Source of the DNA: Erinaceus europaeus
Lineage: Eukaryota; Chordata; Mammalia; Eulipotyphla; Erinaceidae
Direction of reading: 5' to 3'
Length of the DNA: 64,000 bases
NCBI RefSeq assembly: GCF_950295315.1
Contig: NW_026647186.1
Coordinates: 1 to 64,000 of the forward strand
In this document: positions 12,361 to 23,050 of the stretch, piece after piece
How the letters are laid out: each line of letters begins with the position of its first letter
How positions within the stretch are numbered: the stretch's first letter is position 1
Translations under genes and position numbers: made by a program
Notes under the pieces: generated by a model
The model's input: only the letters and a program-made list of their open reading frames with translations
Database searches by the model: none
What the model was told of the DNA's origin: nothing

Positions 12361-12540
12361 TTCATAGAGACAGCTGTCCAATCAGAGAAGAGGAACATCA
12401 CCCTCAAGGGCGTGAACCAAGAGCTGGCCAATGAGAACAGAGGAGAACTTGTGAAGGCGGGACTCAGAGAGCAGCCTTCTGAGGAAGCCCGCCAATGAGA
12501 GCTCAGAGCTGGCCTTAAAAGCCTGGGTATGCTTCCAGGA
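12361..12540 (+). promoter_or_regulatory. P1-type promoter-like module of unit 4
   Basis: Three CCAAT boxes (12,378-12,382, 12,428-12,432, 12,492-12,496) are followed by a TATA-like TTAAAA at 12,515-12,520. GC-rich stretches such as 'aaggcgggactc' lie between them. The spacing is typical of a TATA promoter and predicts a start near 12,545 on the plus strand. Copies at 45,215-45,394 and 58,981-59,170 keep all four elements, while surrounding bases differ in the 58,981 copy. No transcript evidence is available, so activity is inference. Confidence 0.45.
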
Positions 12541-13126
12541 AGTTCGAAGTAAGGTTCATCCCAGGGCCCTGCCTTGCAGAAGCTGTCCAGTGCGCATGTG
12601 TATAACTCCTTTTGTGCCTGTGCCTATGTGGAATTGTGTGTGACTGTGAGAGTGTGTGTTTGTGTGTGTTTTTGTGTGTGTGGGAGGGAGAGAGAACAAC
12701 AGAATCACTGTGGCACAGGTGATTTTGTTCAAAACACTTGGCACATTCTGATTTACCTCTCAATATTGACACCATTGTAGCTCTCCTTGGCCCTTGGTCA
12801 CTTTTTTTTTCTTTTCAGATGTATAGACACTGAAGAGGGATAGGGTTTTTTCCCTGAGGCTTCCACAAGGATCTAGCAGCTTACCTGTGTGGGTTGCCAG
12901 ACTAGGAAACTTGTGGTGCCTGTCCATGTGGAGAGTCTCCTGGATGAGTCCCTTTTCAAGCCTTTTTCGCTTGTTCCCGCTGGAGCTGCATCTAGCTAAT
13001 GATTTTGAGATTTTACTCCTTTGGACAATTCTTTTCCTGATGCACAGGTTCTCTCCATGTTTTAGCAATCAATTGTCTGAATGTCTTATCTAATCCATTG
13101 TAGAAAATGACTACATCAGTGTCTCG

Positions 13127-13178
<52 letters not shown>

Positions 13179-13616
13179 CATGCAGAGATCTGAAAATATC
13201 TTTTAGCTAGAGACCTGCACAGCTCTGGATTACGGTAGTAATGACGATACACCTGGCCCTTCTGAGCCACATTCATGAGAGACATCTCACAGAGCCATTC
13301 TTATACCTCTTATCACTCTACAAATCTCTCTCAGCATAAACTACCACTTCCAAATCATCTACTTCCCTCTTGCTCTTTTTGTCCACAGAGTCCTATCCCA
13401 AAACTGTAAATCAAAGAAGAAATAGACATAGTGCAGTTACCTGCACACAAGGCAGTCTGATGCTGGACCAGGGAGATGCAATAAGCCAGCCTGCATCTTG
13501 GCTGGAGCATCACTAAGACTACTTCCAAATTGGAGAGGCGAGGGCAGTTTTGGAGAGTGGGCTGCAGGCCAAGTGTTGCTTCTCAGAGTGGGCTAAGACC
13601 TAGATGTTCTAAGTGT
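12541..13616 (+). repeat. Full A module of unit 4
   Basis: The segment directly downstream of the TTAAAA box begins with a conserved 'cctgccttgcagaagctgtccag' block and a GT-rich stretch. A pyrimidine tract ending in 'cttttcag' near 12,819 could act as a splice acceptor. The CT/TA microsatellite is at 13,131-13,178. The last part, with 'ccgagtcctatcccaaaactgtaaatc' in most copies (here 'ccacag'), leads into the next B module. Short open frames here are GT/CA-rich and not credible as proteins. Confidence 0.65.
13131..13178. repeat. (CT)n(TA)n compound microsatellite in A module
   Basis: A CT run passes directly into a TA run. Every complete A module has this compound tract at the same place, after 'gtagaaaatgactacatca', with a length specific to each copy. 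Confidence 0.9.
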
Positions 13617-14681
13617 AACCTTTCCTCACAAACATAAAATAACAATGCCACTTTTAAGAAGTATGCATGGGCATGGAGGGTTTGTCTTCAGTGCTCTGGC
13701 ACTGATCAACACAGGGCCAGAATTTATAGGCCTCATGTGCCTCAAGTGCCTCATGGGGTTTCATATCCTTTAGAAATCTGAAGTTCTTTCTTGTATCTAG
13801 AGAATATTCTCACCTCTGGCCAGAAGGCCCTCCCAACTAGTAGCACAGCTATCCTGGTATCAGGAGGTCTGCCAGCCTGCTAGTTCCTGGAGTGATTCCT
13901 GAATATGTCCTGAGGCCCCAAGTGGTAACAGGTGTTTCCAATTGCCTTTATTAGCAGCAGCCAGGCCCTCAGTTGAGGGGCGGGCCTGTGGTCTCCACTG
14001 GAAGCTCCTAATTCAGCCAATGGAGGCATCGATCTTCCTTTTGTCTCTCCATAGCAAGGGCCCAGGGAGTTTGTGCTTCCTGCAAGCAGAGCGACTTTGT
14101 ATGGGACTCATGCATGCCTACTTCTGGGAGTCTCTCTGAGTGTGATGTGTGGACACCAGACATGATCAGGGATTGTGAGGCCACCGGTGCAATTGATTTA
14201 GCCGGACACAAAGGGTAGGTGTAAGGGGCTGGGTTCATCCACTATTGTTTGGTCAAACACAGTTTCCATCTATGTTGAAAGACAGCTATTTCTGGGTTCA
14301 TTCTGGGCTTGTAATCTGCTGCCCTGAGCAGTGGACTGAGAGTCTGGAGGCTGAGTAGGCAGCCAAACGTGACTGGACAGGCTCCTGCCCCTGAATTCTG
14401 AGGGGTGCCCCACCTTACCCCGTTGGCAGTGTTTGGATGATAGTGAGGCATGAGATTGAATCGGGAACTCAGGAGAGGGAGACATGAGAGTCCCTGTGCA
14501 TGTTCATTCTTGCTTAGCCAGAATAGGGGCTAGCTGGCTTGCCTTGACCAGCTAGGTTCTCTGTACATAAGTTGCAGGTGAGGCTGGCTAACTTCCCACC
14601 CTTGCTCTGAGACTACTATAGGTGATCTGTGAACTCTGAGCACACAAAGACACAGACAGACAGACAGACACACACACACTT
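13617..14681 (+). repeat. Array unit 5, deleted B module
   Basis: The first 109 bases, to 13,725, belong to the duplicated block. After that the sequence jumps to 'cctcatgtgcctcaagtgcctcatgggg', skipping about 540 bases of B that are present in the other copy at 46,580-47,110. The remainder follows B order to the ACAG/CA tract and is fused to A at 'cttcttttcagatgtaaaaac'. This junction defines the end of the perfect duplication. Confidence 0.65.
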
Positions 14682-15468
14682 CTTTTCAGATGTAAAAACA
14701 CTGAAGAGGGAGAGGTTTTTGCCCTGAGGCTTGCACTGGGAACTACCAGATACACTGTGTCTGTTGCCAGACTAGGAAACTTGTGGTGCATGTCCATGTG
14801 GAGAGTCTCCTTGATGAGTTCCTTCTCGAGCCTTTATCGCTCTGTCCCGTTGGAGTTGCATATAGCTAATGATTTTGAGATTTTACTCCTTTGGACAATT
14901 CTTTTCCTGATGCAGTTTCTGTCCAGGTTTTAGCAATCAATTGTCTGAATGTCATATCGAATCCATTGTAGAAAATGACTACATCAGTGTCTCGCTCACT
15001 CTATCTCTCTCTCTCTAAATATATATATATATGCTGTAGAGATCTGAAAATATTTTTTAGCTAGAGACCTGCACAACTGTGGATTAGGGTAGTAGTGCGA
15101 TACACCTGAACCTTTGGAACCACAGTCATGAGAGACATCTCACAGAGCCATTCGTATACCTCTTATCATTCTACAAATCTCTCTCAGCACAAACTATTGC
15201 TGCCAAATCATCTACTTCCCTCTTGCTCTTTTTGTCCACCGAGTCCTATCCCAAAACTGTAAATCAAAGAAGAAATAGACATAGTGCAGTTCCCTGCACA
15301 CAGGACAGTCTAAGGATGGAGCAGGGAGATGCAATACTCAAGCCTGCATCTTGGCTGGAACATCACTAAGACTATTTCCAAATTGGAGAGGCGCGGTCTG
15401 TTTTGGAGAGTGGGCTGCAGGCCAAGTGTTGCTTCTCAGAGTGGGCTAAACCTAGATGTTCTAAGTGT
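14682..15468 (+). repeat. A module of unit 5 (5' truncated)
   Basis: The A module begins at its acceptor-like tract 'cttcttttcag' and continues to the conserved end. It includes a short CT/TA microsatellite near 15,002-15,032. It has no promoter-like upstream part, so if it is transcribed it would have to be from an upstream unit. Confidence 0.65.
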
Positions 15469-17478
15469 AACCTTTCCTCACAAACATAAAATAACAATGC
15501 CACTTGTAAGAAGTATGTATGGGTATGGAGGTTTTGTCTTCAGTGCTCTGGCACTGATCAACACATGGCCAGAATTTCAGTCCTTCTCTGTCTCTGTCAT
15601 CCTGTCCCTCTGACTGTGTCTACATGCCTTCTTCACTGGGCCCTTATGGAAGTCAGTGCATGCATCGTGAACTCAGACTTCCTGGTGTAGAAATTTTCCT
15701 TTCTTTGCCCTTTGGATTATTCATTCTCCTGCATATGGCGTAGCACATTGGGGAACTGAGGAGACAGCGATGCTGCTGCAGGTAACAGGCATATGTCCAT
15801 CTCCAGCTGCAGCTGTCATGGCCTCTGTGCTTGACTCCCATTCTCCAGGTCCCTGAGGCTGACACTCAGCCTAAATGCAGCCCTCCTCAATTTCCTGCAC
15901 CGCATCCTTGTCCTTATTCCATGAGAGCCCAGGTCAAGAGAAGTGAAACTCTATCCCGCTGGCACACACATTGTGCTTTCCCTCTATTGGGCTGAATGTA
16001 AAGTATCTGTGGTACTGATGGCCACACCAGTGTCCAGATTTTCCACGCAAATTGGAAGCTTCCAGGGTTCTGAAGGTGGGTGTTTTGATGGCTGTGAAAA
16101 GTCTTTTCCAAGTGCCTCATGGGGTTTCAAATCCTTTTGAAACCTGAAGTTCTTTCTTGTATATAGGGAATATTCTCACCTCGGGCCAGAAGGCCCTCCC
16201 AACTGGGAGCACAGCTATTCTGGGCTCAGGAGGTCTCCAGCCCTCTAGCTCCTGGAGGGATTCCTGAGTATTATGTCCTCAGGACCCAAGTGGTAACAGC
16301 TGTTTCCAACTGCCTTTCTTAGCAGCAGCCAGGCCCTCAGGTGAGAGGCGTGGCTGTGATCTCCACTGGAAACTCCTAATTCAGCCAATGGAGGCATCCA
16401 TCTTCCTTTTGTCTCTCCATAGAAAGGGTCCAGGGAGTTTGTGCTTCCTGCAAGCAGAGGGACTTTGTAGGGGACACTCATGGATGCCTACTTCTGGGAA
16501 TCTCTCTGAGTGTGATGTGTGGACACCAGGACACCATGATCAGGGATTGTGAGGCCACAGGAGCAATTGCCTTACCAGGACCCGAAGGGGAGGTGTAAGG
16601 TGCTGGTTTCATCCACTATTGTTTGGTCAAACACAGTTCCCATCTATGTTGGAACTCTTTCTGGGTTCTTTCTGGGCTTGTAGTCTGCTGCCCTGAGATG
16701 TGGACTGGGAGCCTGGAGGCTGAGTATGCAGCCAAACGTGACTGGACAGGGTCATGCCCATGAATTCTGAGGGTTGCCCCAGCTTCCGCAGTTGGCAGTG
16801 TTTGGATGATAGTGAGGCATGAGATTGTATCGGGAACTCAGGAGAGAGAGACATGATAGTCCCTTTTCATATGCATTCTTGCTGAGCCAGAATCTGGGCT
16901 TTCTGGCTTTCCCTAACCAGCTAGGTTCTCTGTACATAAGTTGCACGTGAAGCTGGCTACCTTGCCACCCATGCTCTGAGACTACTATAGGTGAGTTATG
17001 AGCACACATCGACACACACTGACAGACAGACAGATACACACATTAATGACAGGTCTGGTAGTAGAGCATATGGTGAAGGCTGGGGCTGTATGGGGTCTGT
17101 GGGAATGAGAGCTGCTGCCTTACAATCTCTACAAGCCAGGTTTGAACCTATCATCAATGAACACAATGTAGGAGGTTTTTTAATTCTGGTCCCTTTCCAA
17201 CTCATCTATTCCTCTTCTCGCCTTCTCGGTCTCTAACTCTCACATGCTCTCACACACTCTGTCTTCTCTCATTAATATTTTATTTATATACGTATTTTAA
17301 TGACAGGTACAAATATACAAAGAGAGTCACCAGAGCACTGCTGAGCTCTGGTTTGTTGTGTTGGCGATTTCACCTAGGCTACTGGAGCCTCAGCTTGTAA
17401 GTCTTTCTGACACAAGCCATACTCTGTCTCCTCATTTCCATGCCATTATCACTCAGAGTATATAATAAAGTGATATTT
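15469..17478 (+). repeat. Array unit 6, B module with single K segment
   Basis: This is a nearly complete B module followed by one K segment, which ends at 'tataataaagtgatattt' and is fused to A at 'gcaaaacacttggtac'. The putative 82-nt intron keeps its CAG/GTGAG donor and 'tctctccatag' acceptor. No protein-coding gene is supported. Confidence 0.7.
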
Positions 17479-17868
17479 TTTGCAAAACACTTGGTACATT
17501 CTGATTTACAGCTCAATATTGACACCATTGTAGCTCTCTTTGGCCCTTGGTCACTTTTCTTCTTTTCAGATGTAAAGACACTGAAGAGGGAGAGGTTTTT
17601 GCCCTGAGGCTTGCATTGGGAACTACCAGATGCACTGTTTCTGTTGCCAGACTAGGAAACTTGTGGTGACTGTGCATGTGGAGAGTCTCCTTGATGAGTT
17701 CCTTCTCAAGCCTTTTCACTATGTCCCGTTGGAACTGCATATAGCTAATGATTTTGAGATTTTACTACTTTGGACAATTCTTTTCCTGATGCACAGTTTC
17801 TCTCCAAGTTTTAGCAATCAATTGTCTGAATGTCATATCGAATTCATTGTAGAAAATGACTACATCAG

Positions 17869-17904
<36 letters not shown>

Positions 17905-18341
17905 ACATGTAGAGATCTGAAAATATTTTTAGCTAGAGACCTGAACAGTTCTGGATTAGGGTAGTAATGCGGATACACCTGGCCATTCTGAGCCACAGTC
18001 ATGAGAGACATCTCACAGAGCCATTCCTATACCTCTTATCACTCTACAAATCTCTCTCAGCACAAACTACCACTGCCAAATCATCTACTTCCCTCTTGCT
18101 CTTTTTGTCCACCGAGTCCTATCCCAAAACTGTAAATCAAAGAAGAAATAGACATAGTTCAGTTCCCTGCACATAGGACAGTCTGAGTCTGGACCAGGGA
18201 GAGGCAATACGCCAGCCTGCCACTTGGCTGGAGCATCATAAGACTACTTCCAAATTGGAAAGGCGAGGGCAGTTTTGTAGAGTGGGCTGCCAGCCAAGTG
18301 TTGTTTCTCAGAGTGGGGTAAGACCTAGATGTTCTGAGTGT
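17479..18341 (+). repeat. A module of unit 6
   Basis: It starts at 'gcaaaacacttgg', without promoter-like sequence, and includes the 'tcttcttttcag' acceptor-like tract and a CT/TA microsatellite near 17,868-17,901. The same type of K-to-A fusion is found at 48,479, which indicates that a B-A fused unit was itself amplified. Confidence 0.65.
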
Positions 18342-19561
18342 AACCTTTCCTCACAAACATAAAATAACAATTCCACTTGTAAGAAGTATGAATAGGTATG
18401 GAGGTTTTGTCTTCAGTTCTCTGGCACTGATCTACACAGGGCCAGAATTTCAGTCCTTTTCTGTCTCTGTCATCCTGTCTCTCTGACTGTGTCTACATGC
18501 CTTCTTCACTGGGCCCTTATGGAAGTGATTGCATGCATCGTGAACTCGGACTTTCTGGTGTAGAAATTTTCCTTTCTTTGCCCTTTGGATTATTCAGTCT
18601 CCTGCATATGGCGTAGTACATTGGCGAACTGAGGAGACAGCAATCCTGCTGCAGATACCAGACATATGTCCATCTCCAGCTGCAGCTGTCCAGGCCCTCT
18701 GTGCTTGACTCCCATTCTTTAGGGCCCTGAGGCTGACACTCAGCCTAAATGCAGCCCTCCTCAATTTCCTGCACCTCATCCTTCTCCTTATTCCATGAGA
18801 GCCCAGGTAAAGAGAAGTGAAACTCTATCCCCCTGGCACACACATCATGCTTTCCCTCTATTGGGACGAATGTAAAGGATCTGTGGTACTGATGGCCACA
18901 CCAGTGTCCAGATTTTCCACGCAAAACGGAAGCTTCCAGGGTTCAGAAAGATGGTTTTTTGATGGCTGTGAAAAGTCTTTTCCAAGTGCCTCATGGGGTT
19001 TCAAATGCTTTTGAAACCTGAAGTTCTTTCTTGTATATAGGGAATATTCTCACCTCTGGCCAGAAGGCCCTCCCAACTAGGAGCACAGCTAATCCAGGGT
19101 CAGGAGGTCTGCCAGCCTGCTAGCTCCTGGAGGGATTCCTGAATATTATGTCCTCAGGACCCAAGTGGTAACAGCTGTTTCCAACTGCCTTTCTTAGCAA
19201 TAGCCAGGCCCTCAGGTGAGAGGCGGGGCTGTGATCTCCACTGGAAACTCCTAATTCAGCCAATGGAGGCATCCATCTTCCTTTTGTCTCTCCATAGCAA
19301 GGGCCCAGAGAGTTTGTGCTTCCTGCAAGCAGAGCGACTTTGTATGGGACACTCATGGATGCCTACTTCTGGGAATCTCTCTGAGTGTGATGTGTGGACA
19401 CCAGGACACGATGATCAGGGATTGTGAGGCCACAGGAGCAATTGCCTTAGCAAGACCCAAAGGGGAGCTGTAAGGGGCCGGGATCATCCACAATTGTTTG
19501 GTCAAACAAAGTTCCCATCTATGTTGAGACACAGCTCTTTCTGGGTCCTTTCTGGGCTGGT
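18342..19561 (+). repeat. Array unit 7, left part of B module, broken by retroviral block
   Basis: The B module runs normally to 'ctttctgggct' at 19,561 and is then replaced by unrelated sequence. Its last 720 or so bases (about 18,838-19,561) are repeated with close similarity at 30,212-30,930, on the other side of the retroviral block. The two flanks therefore overlap instead of meeting at a single insertion point. Confidence 0.7.
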
Positions 19562-22560
19562 GAGGTTAGCTGGAGTATATACTGCCATGGCGTCCTTTGT
19601 GGTAAGGACTTGCCACAGGGACTCTGTGGATTTTGCAAGAGCAATGTCATCCACCATAATAAAAGGAAAACAAACATGGACATCCAGTGTTGAAAAAAGG
19701 GAAAAGGGAAATATGTCTCTAACTGTAAAAGTGGGTGGCTTTGTCAATGAGATATAATAAATGGACAATTCAAATTTTTGTAAATATTAAAAAGGTTTAG
19801 TATGTTACTTCATTGACACTTTAGCCAACTGAATACTGGGGGGTGCATTCCCCCTTTTTTCTAAATTAATTAAGCTTAAGTGTTTTATTTTTTCTTGTTT
19901 GAGCTGTAGCCCACATAAATTTAGAAAAAAACAACTGAGAGAAAACAAGCTTTTGTTTACTAAACATGGGCAGGTGAATTACATCAATCTGTCAGAGAGC
20001 ATTGGCTTTTATCAATGGAGATTAATCTTAAAAGTCTGAATAGCAAGATATTAATTAAATAATGCAGGAGCCAGTAAAGTGCTCTCACTATGGCAGGTCA
20101 AGCCTTAAAATTTTAAGAGGCTTGTAAAAAAGTGAGAAAAATTTTAGGATATGAGTGACTTTAGGAGTCATCACACACCCATAAATAATTAAAAATATTT
20201 AGTTTTAAATATTGCCATATGAGCAGTCAGTTGTTCATGTGCAGATGTACCTATAATTATTTACTTAGGGAGAGAACTTGTACCAAGTTAATTGATGATA
20301 TAATGGTTAGAACTGACTTGTTTTTTTCTATGATTTTAGAAGGCTCTTTATTAGAATATACCAATATGTTATAGAAAGTCAATACCTAATGTGTAGACAT
20401 GATAAAATGTTTACCTTTTTTGGCACTATTTTAAACTGATTAGACAGTTTAAGCACACTATTATACCTTTAGTTTATTAAGATCTTTACTCATCACAAGG
20501 CTATCATGAGTAAGCGTAGATATAAATAGATTTTACTCTTTATAACTCTAATATGGCAACTTAAAAGGCTAAAATAAAACCTCATAGTTTAAATGTTCAA
20601 AATATTAATTTTGTTAAATCAGGATTTGCCAAAACAAATCTTCTATCAGACCAAAAACACAATGTATTACCTTAATTTATCAAGAATAAACCTCTGGCAG
20701 TGTCTTAAAACAAACCAGATAATTTTTAAAAGCAGAAAGATATAAAGAGGAAAACCAGCGCAAGAGCCTCTGGCATGTAAATAATTAACATAACTATTGT
20801 GTTATCTTTCACTAACCCAAGGCAGTCTTAAAAACAATTTTAAGTAAAATGTTAAACTTTGTTTGCTAGGACCTTTGTTTATCACAAAGCTATCACACCC
20901 TGAGGGCAGCTATGAATAAGGGTGGGTACACAACTTAATTGATCTTTCACTTTGATTTGGATAGGTAACTTAAAAAGCTAAGATAAACCTTATAGCTGAA
21001 ATGTTAAAATAAATTTTTACTGTTAACATTTCTTTTAGATGACCATTTTACACTAAATAATTTTGTTGAATCACATCTGTTGAATAAAAATTTTTTGTCA
21101 GGCCAGGAATAGCACGTTTAACCCTTATTTCCTGGCAAGGCCACTGCTCTACACTGACTGGGTTATTAGAAAGTCAGTTCAAGGATGGAATTAATTAACA
21201 CATAGTGGCAGTTGATATTGGGGTGCTGGTAATATCTACAATTTTCACAAGAGTGAGAGAGACTGCAGAGGCATTTTACCATGCCTAGACATCTCAGAAA
21301 ATCTTTTAACTAATGAATTGCTGCTGATATTAGCTATCAGAAGGACGAAACTCTCCTATAGTTTACTCTGGTAAAGGTGTGCCAACTCTATGAGTCTGGA
21401 TCTTTAAAACCACATTTAGCTTAACTAAATCTTATTTAAAACTTAAAACAACCTTTAGTTACTTAGGGGTTAACACACATTAATGAAAACAAAGTTAGCA
21501 CAGACCTAAAACATACATTTTTGGTGAAGAGAAAAATTTACCCTTTGAAAAACCGCTTTGGTTTTTGGATTCCTAACTCACAGCCTATCTACCCAGGAGG
21601 GGCGTTAGTCACTAGGGAATGATTGACTGCAGTCTTTGCCAATCTGTGGAGCAGGGGCTCTGTGCTGTGATTGGCTGTGCAGGCGTAACAGGCGGGCTTA
21701 GTTTACCGACGCTGCGCAGAAAAAAAATATTTGATTTTTTTTTCTGGGCTAAGGTACATTTTACAGTTTTAAAGAAAGTGGTCTAATCAGTATTATTGGC
21801 CAAGTCAAGGACCAGAGCACAAAACAGAGGGGCGGTGGTGTAGAGAGGCAGTCTGGACAAGGAAGAGCTTAGGGGTTAGGGTTAGCCAGTTTGAGCCTGG
21901 CTCCAAGTAACAGGTAAAGCCAAAACCGGGTTTGATTTGGATGGTTTAGTCTTAGTTTTAGTTTTAGGGATTGGGTTTTTTGGTGAGGCTAAAAATGTAA
22001 GCTCTTCTGTAACTGCAGCAATTTCTTTCATTAATTGAAGCTTCTCTCTCCGGTCAGCAAGGACCTTGTGGAGGGTGGAAATTCCTGTAAGGGCTCCTGA
22101 GCGTGCCTACCTGACAGAAGGATTCTCAAGGAGAGGGTCAGGCTGGAGAGGAGGGGCACGGATATAGTGAGGGGAATTAAAGGGGGGAGGACATCAATCA
22201 GGATTGTAGTATCTGGCAGCCTCTTTTTCTAGCAAAGCCTCATTCTCCACGAGAAGTACTTCAGGAGAGGGAGGGTTTTGTAAAACTGGATAGAGGCTGG
22301 GAAAAGAATGCTGGGTTTCATTCTCATGTGAATTAGCAATAGGAGAGTCAATGGAGGGAACTTTAGTAAGTACAGTGGGACCTGTAGGGAGGGGAACAGG
22401 GCTTTTACTTTCAATGGGTGCTGGGAGGCTTTTATTTTGACTGGGTACTGGGGGATCAAGATCAATAATCACAGAAGGGCATGGGGATGGGGACTTTGTC
22501 CTGGACTGCGGACTAGAAAGTTGCTGGAGGACCTTTTCACCCTCTGGGACCTTTTCACAC
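19562..22560 (-). pseudogene. Decayed, truncated class II ERV related to the neighbouring provirus
   Basis: This is a relic in the same minus orientation as the provirus. Bases 19,680-20,120 align by eye with the provirus integrase region at about 25,130-25,730. Bases 21,130-21,400 align with the protease end at about 27,480-27,720. Bases 22,190-22,560 carry a proline-rich gag-like open frame that runs into the LTR junction. Order and direction (pol, pro, gag with rising coordinates) fit a minus-strand provirus. No LTR is visible at the 19,562 edge, and the gag side is cut at 22,560. The 20,150-21,120 part is very AT-rich and contains a diverged internal repeat (about 20,470-20,617 and 20,857-21,027). 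The stretch 21,420-22,000 has no assignable content. Confidence 0.65.
22194..22560 (-). pseudogene. Gag fragment of the older element
   Basis: One minus-strand frame is open from the LTR junction at 22,560 to a TGA at 22,194. It is rich in proline and serine and ends with an acidic/alanine 'EKEAARYYNPD' segment; the same frame continues proline-rich beyond the TGA to about 22,110. This composition is like the matrix-capsid linker of betaretroviral Gag, but the family call is an inference. An 18-bp tandem duplication ('aggaccttttcaccctctg'-type) sits at its edge. A longer open frame that crosses into the LTR at 22,469-22,732 is fortuitous. Confidence 0.5.
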
Positions 22561-23031
22561 TGCCGGGATAGCCTGAGGGTACTTCTTCCCGAGCTAGTGC
22601 TCTCTGGGTTGGAGAGAACTCAACTGGAGCTGATCTAGGCTGCTGTGTGGGAGAGGGATCAGGAACTCGTGCTGCACCAACTTCCGCAGGAGATACACTC
22701 TGGAACTCTCGGAGCCGGAAAGCAATTTCCAAGTGTCTTTAATCAGAAGAGCAGCTGTTTTTATACTCTCCAAGTAGGGTGGAAACAGGATGTGATATAA
22801 AGAGGGTGGAGAGAAAAGTGACTGGTGAAAATCAGAGTGTGACAAAGAAGGGATCAGTGTGTGACAAGGAGGGGGTGGAGCAGGAGAGAATCCTATCATA
22901 GAACCACCAATGCCCTGGAGTGCTTTATGTAAAAGTGATTTATGTAAATAGACCAAAGCTTTGGATCAGTAAAATCCCTATATAGGCATATGGTTAAGCA
23001 GAAGCCAGGGGGAGATGGCAACTACCCAACA
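22561..23031 (-). mobile_element. 3' LTR of the provirus
   Basis: The 471-bp LTR reads TGTTGGG...CCCGGCA on the minus strand. TATAAAA is at 22,759-22,765 and an ATTAAA poly(A)-like signal is at 22,738-22,743. It differs from the 5' LTR by one A/G substitution near 22,800 and by five extra bases near 22,892-22,896. Confidence 0.93.
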
Positions 23032-23050
23032 TCTCCCCCTTTCTTTTTAA
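23032..23050 (-). other. Polypurine tract of the provirus
   Basis: On the minus strand the bases directly before the 3' LTR are a purine run containing AAAGAAAGGGGGAGA. This is the expected primer for plus-strand DNA synthesis and confirms the LTR boundary and the strand. Confidence 0.85.

Larger units (their letters stand above)
1..13725. repeat. Left copy of a 13.7-kb direct segmental duplication
   Basis: This block matches 32,855-46,579 at a constant offset of 32,854. Every landmark I compared is at the same relative place, including the solo LTR, the AT microsatellites and the D module, and I found no mismatch. Identity stops after 13,725, where this copy jumps into a later, diverged part of a B module while the other copy continues through the normal B sequence. 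The left end is cut by the window, so the duplication may be longer. A very recent duplication and an assembly duplication both remain possible. Confidence 0.95.

Noticed and set aside
12515..12775. His/Thr-rich or Val/Cys-rich open frames in A modules
   Set aside because: They are translations of GT/CA simple repeats and occur on both strands at once.
21868..21890. Telomere-like TTAGGG repeat
   Set aside because: Only about two units are present, which is expected by chance.
22469..22732. 87-codon minus-strand frame crossing the 3' LTR edge
   Set aside because: It spans two unrelated sequences joined at 22,560/22,561, and most of it is LTR. The same LTR part gives a different ending at 29,720.
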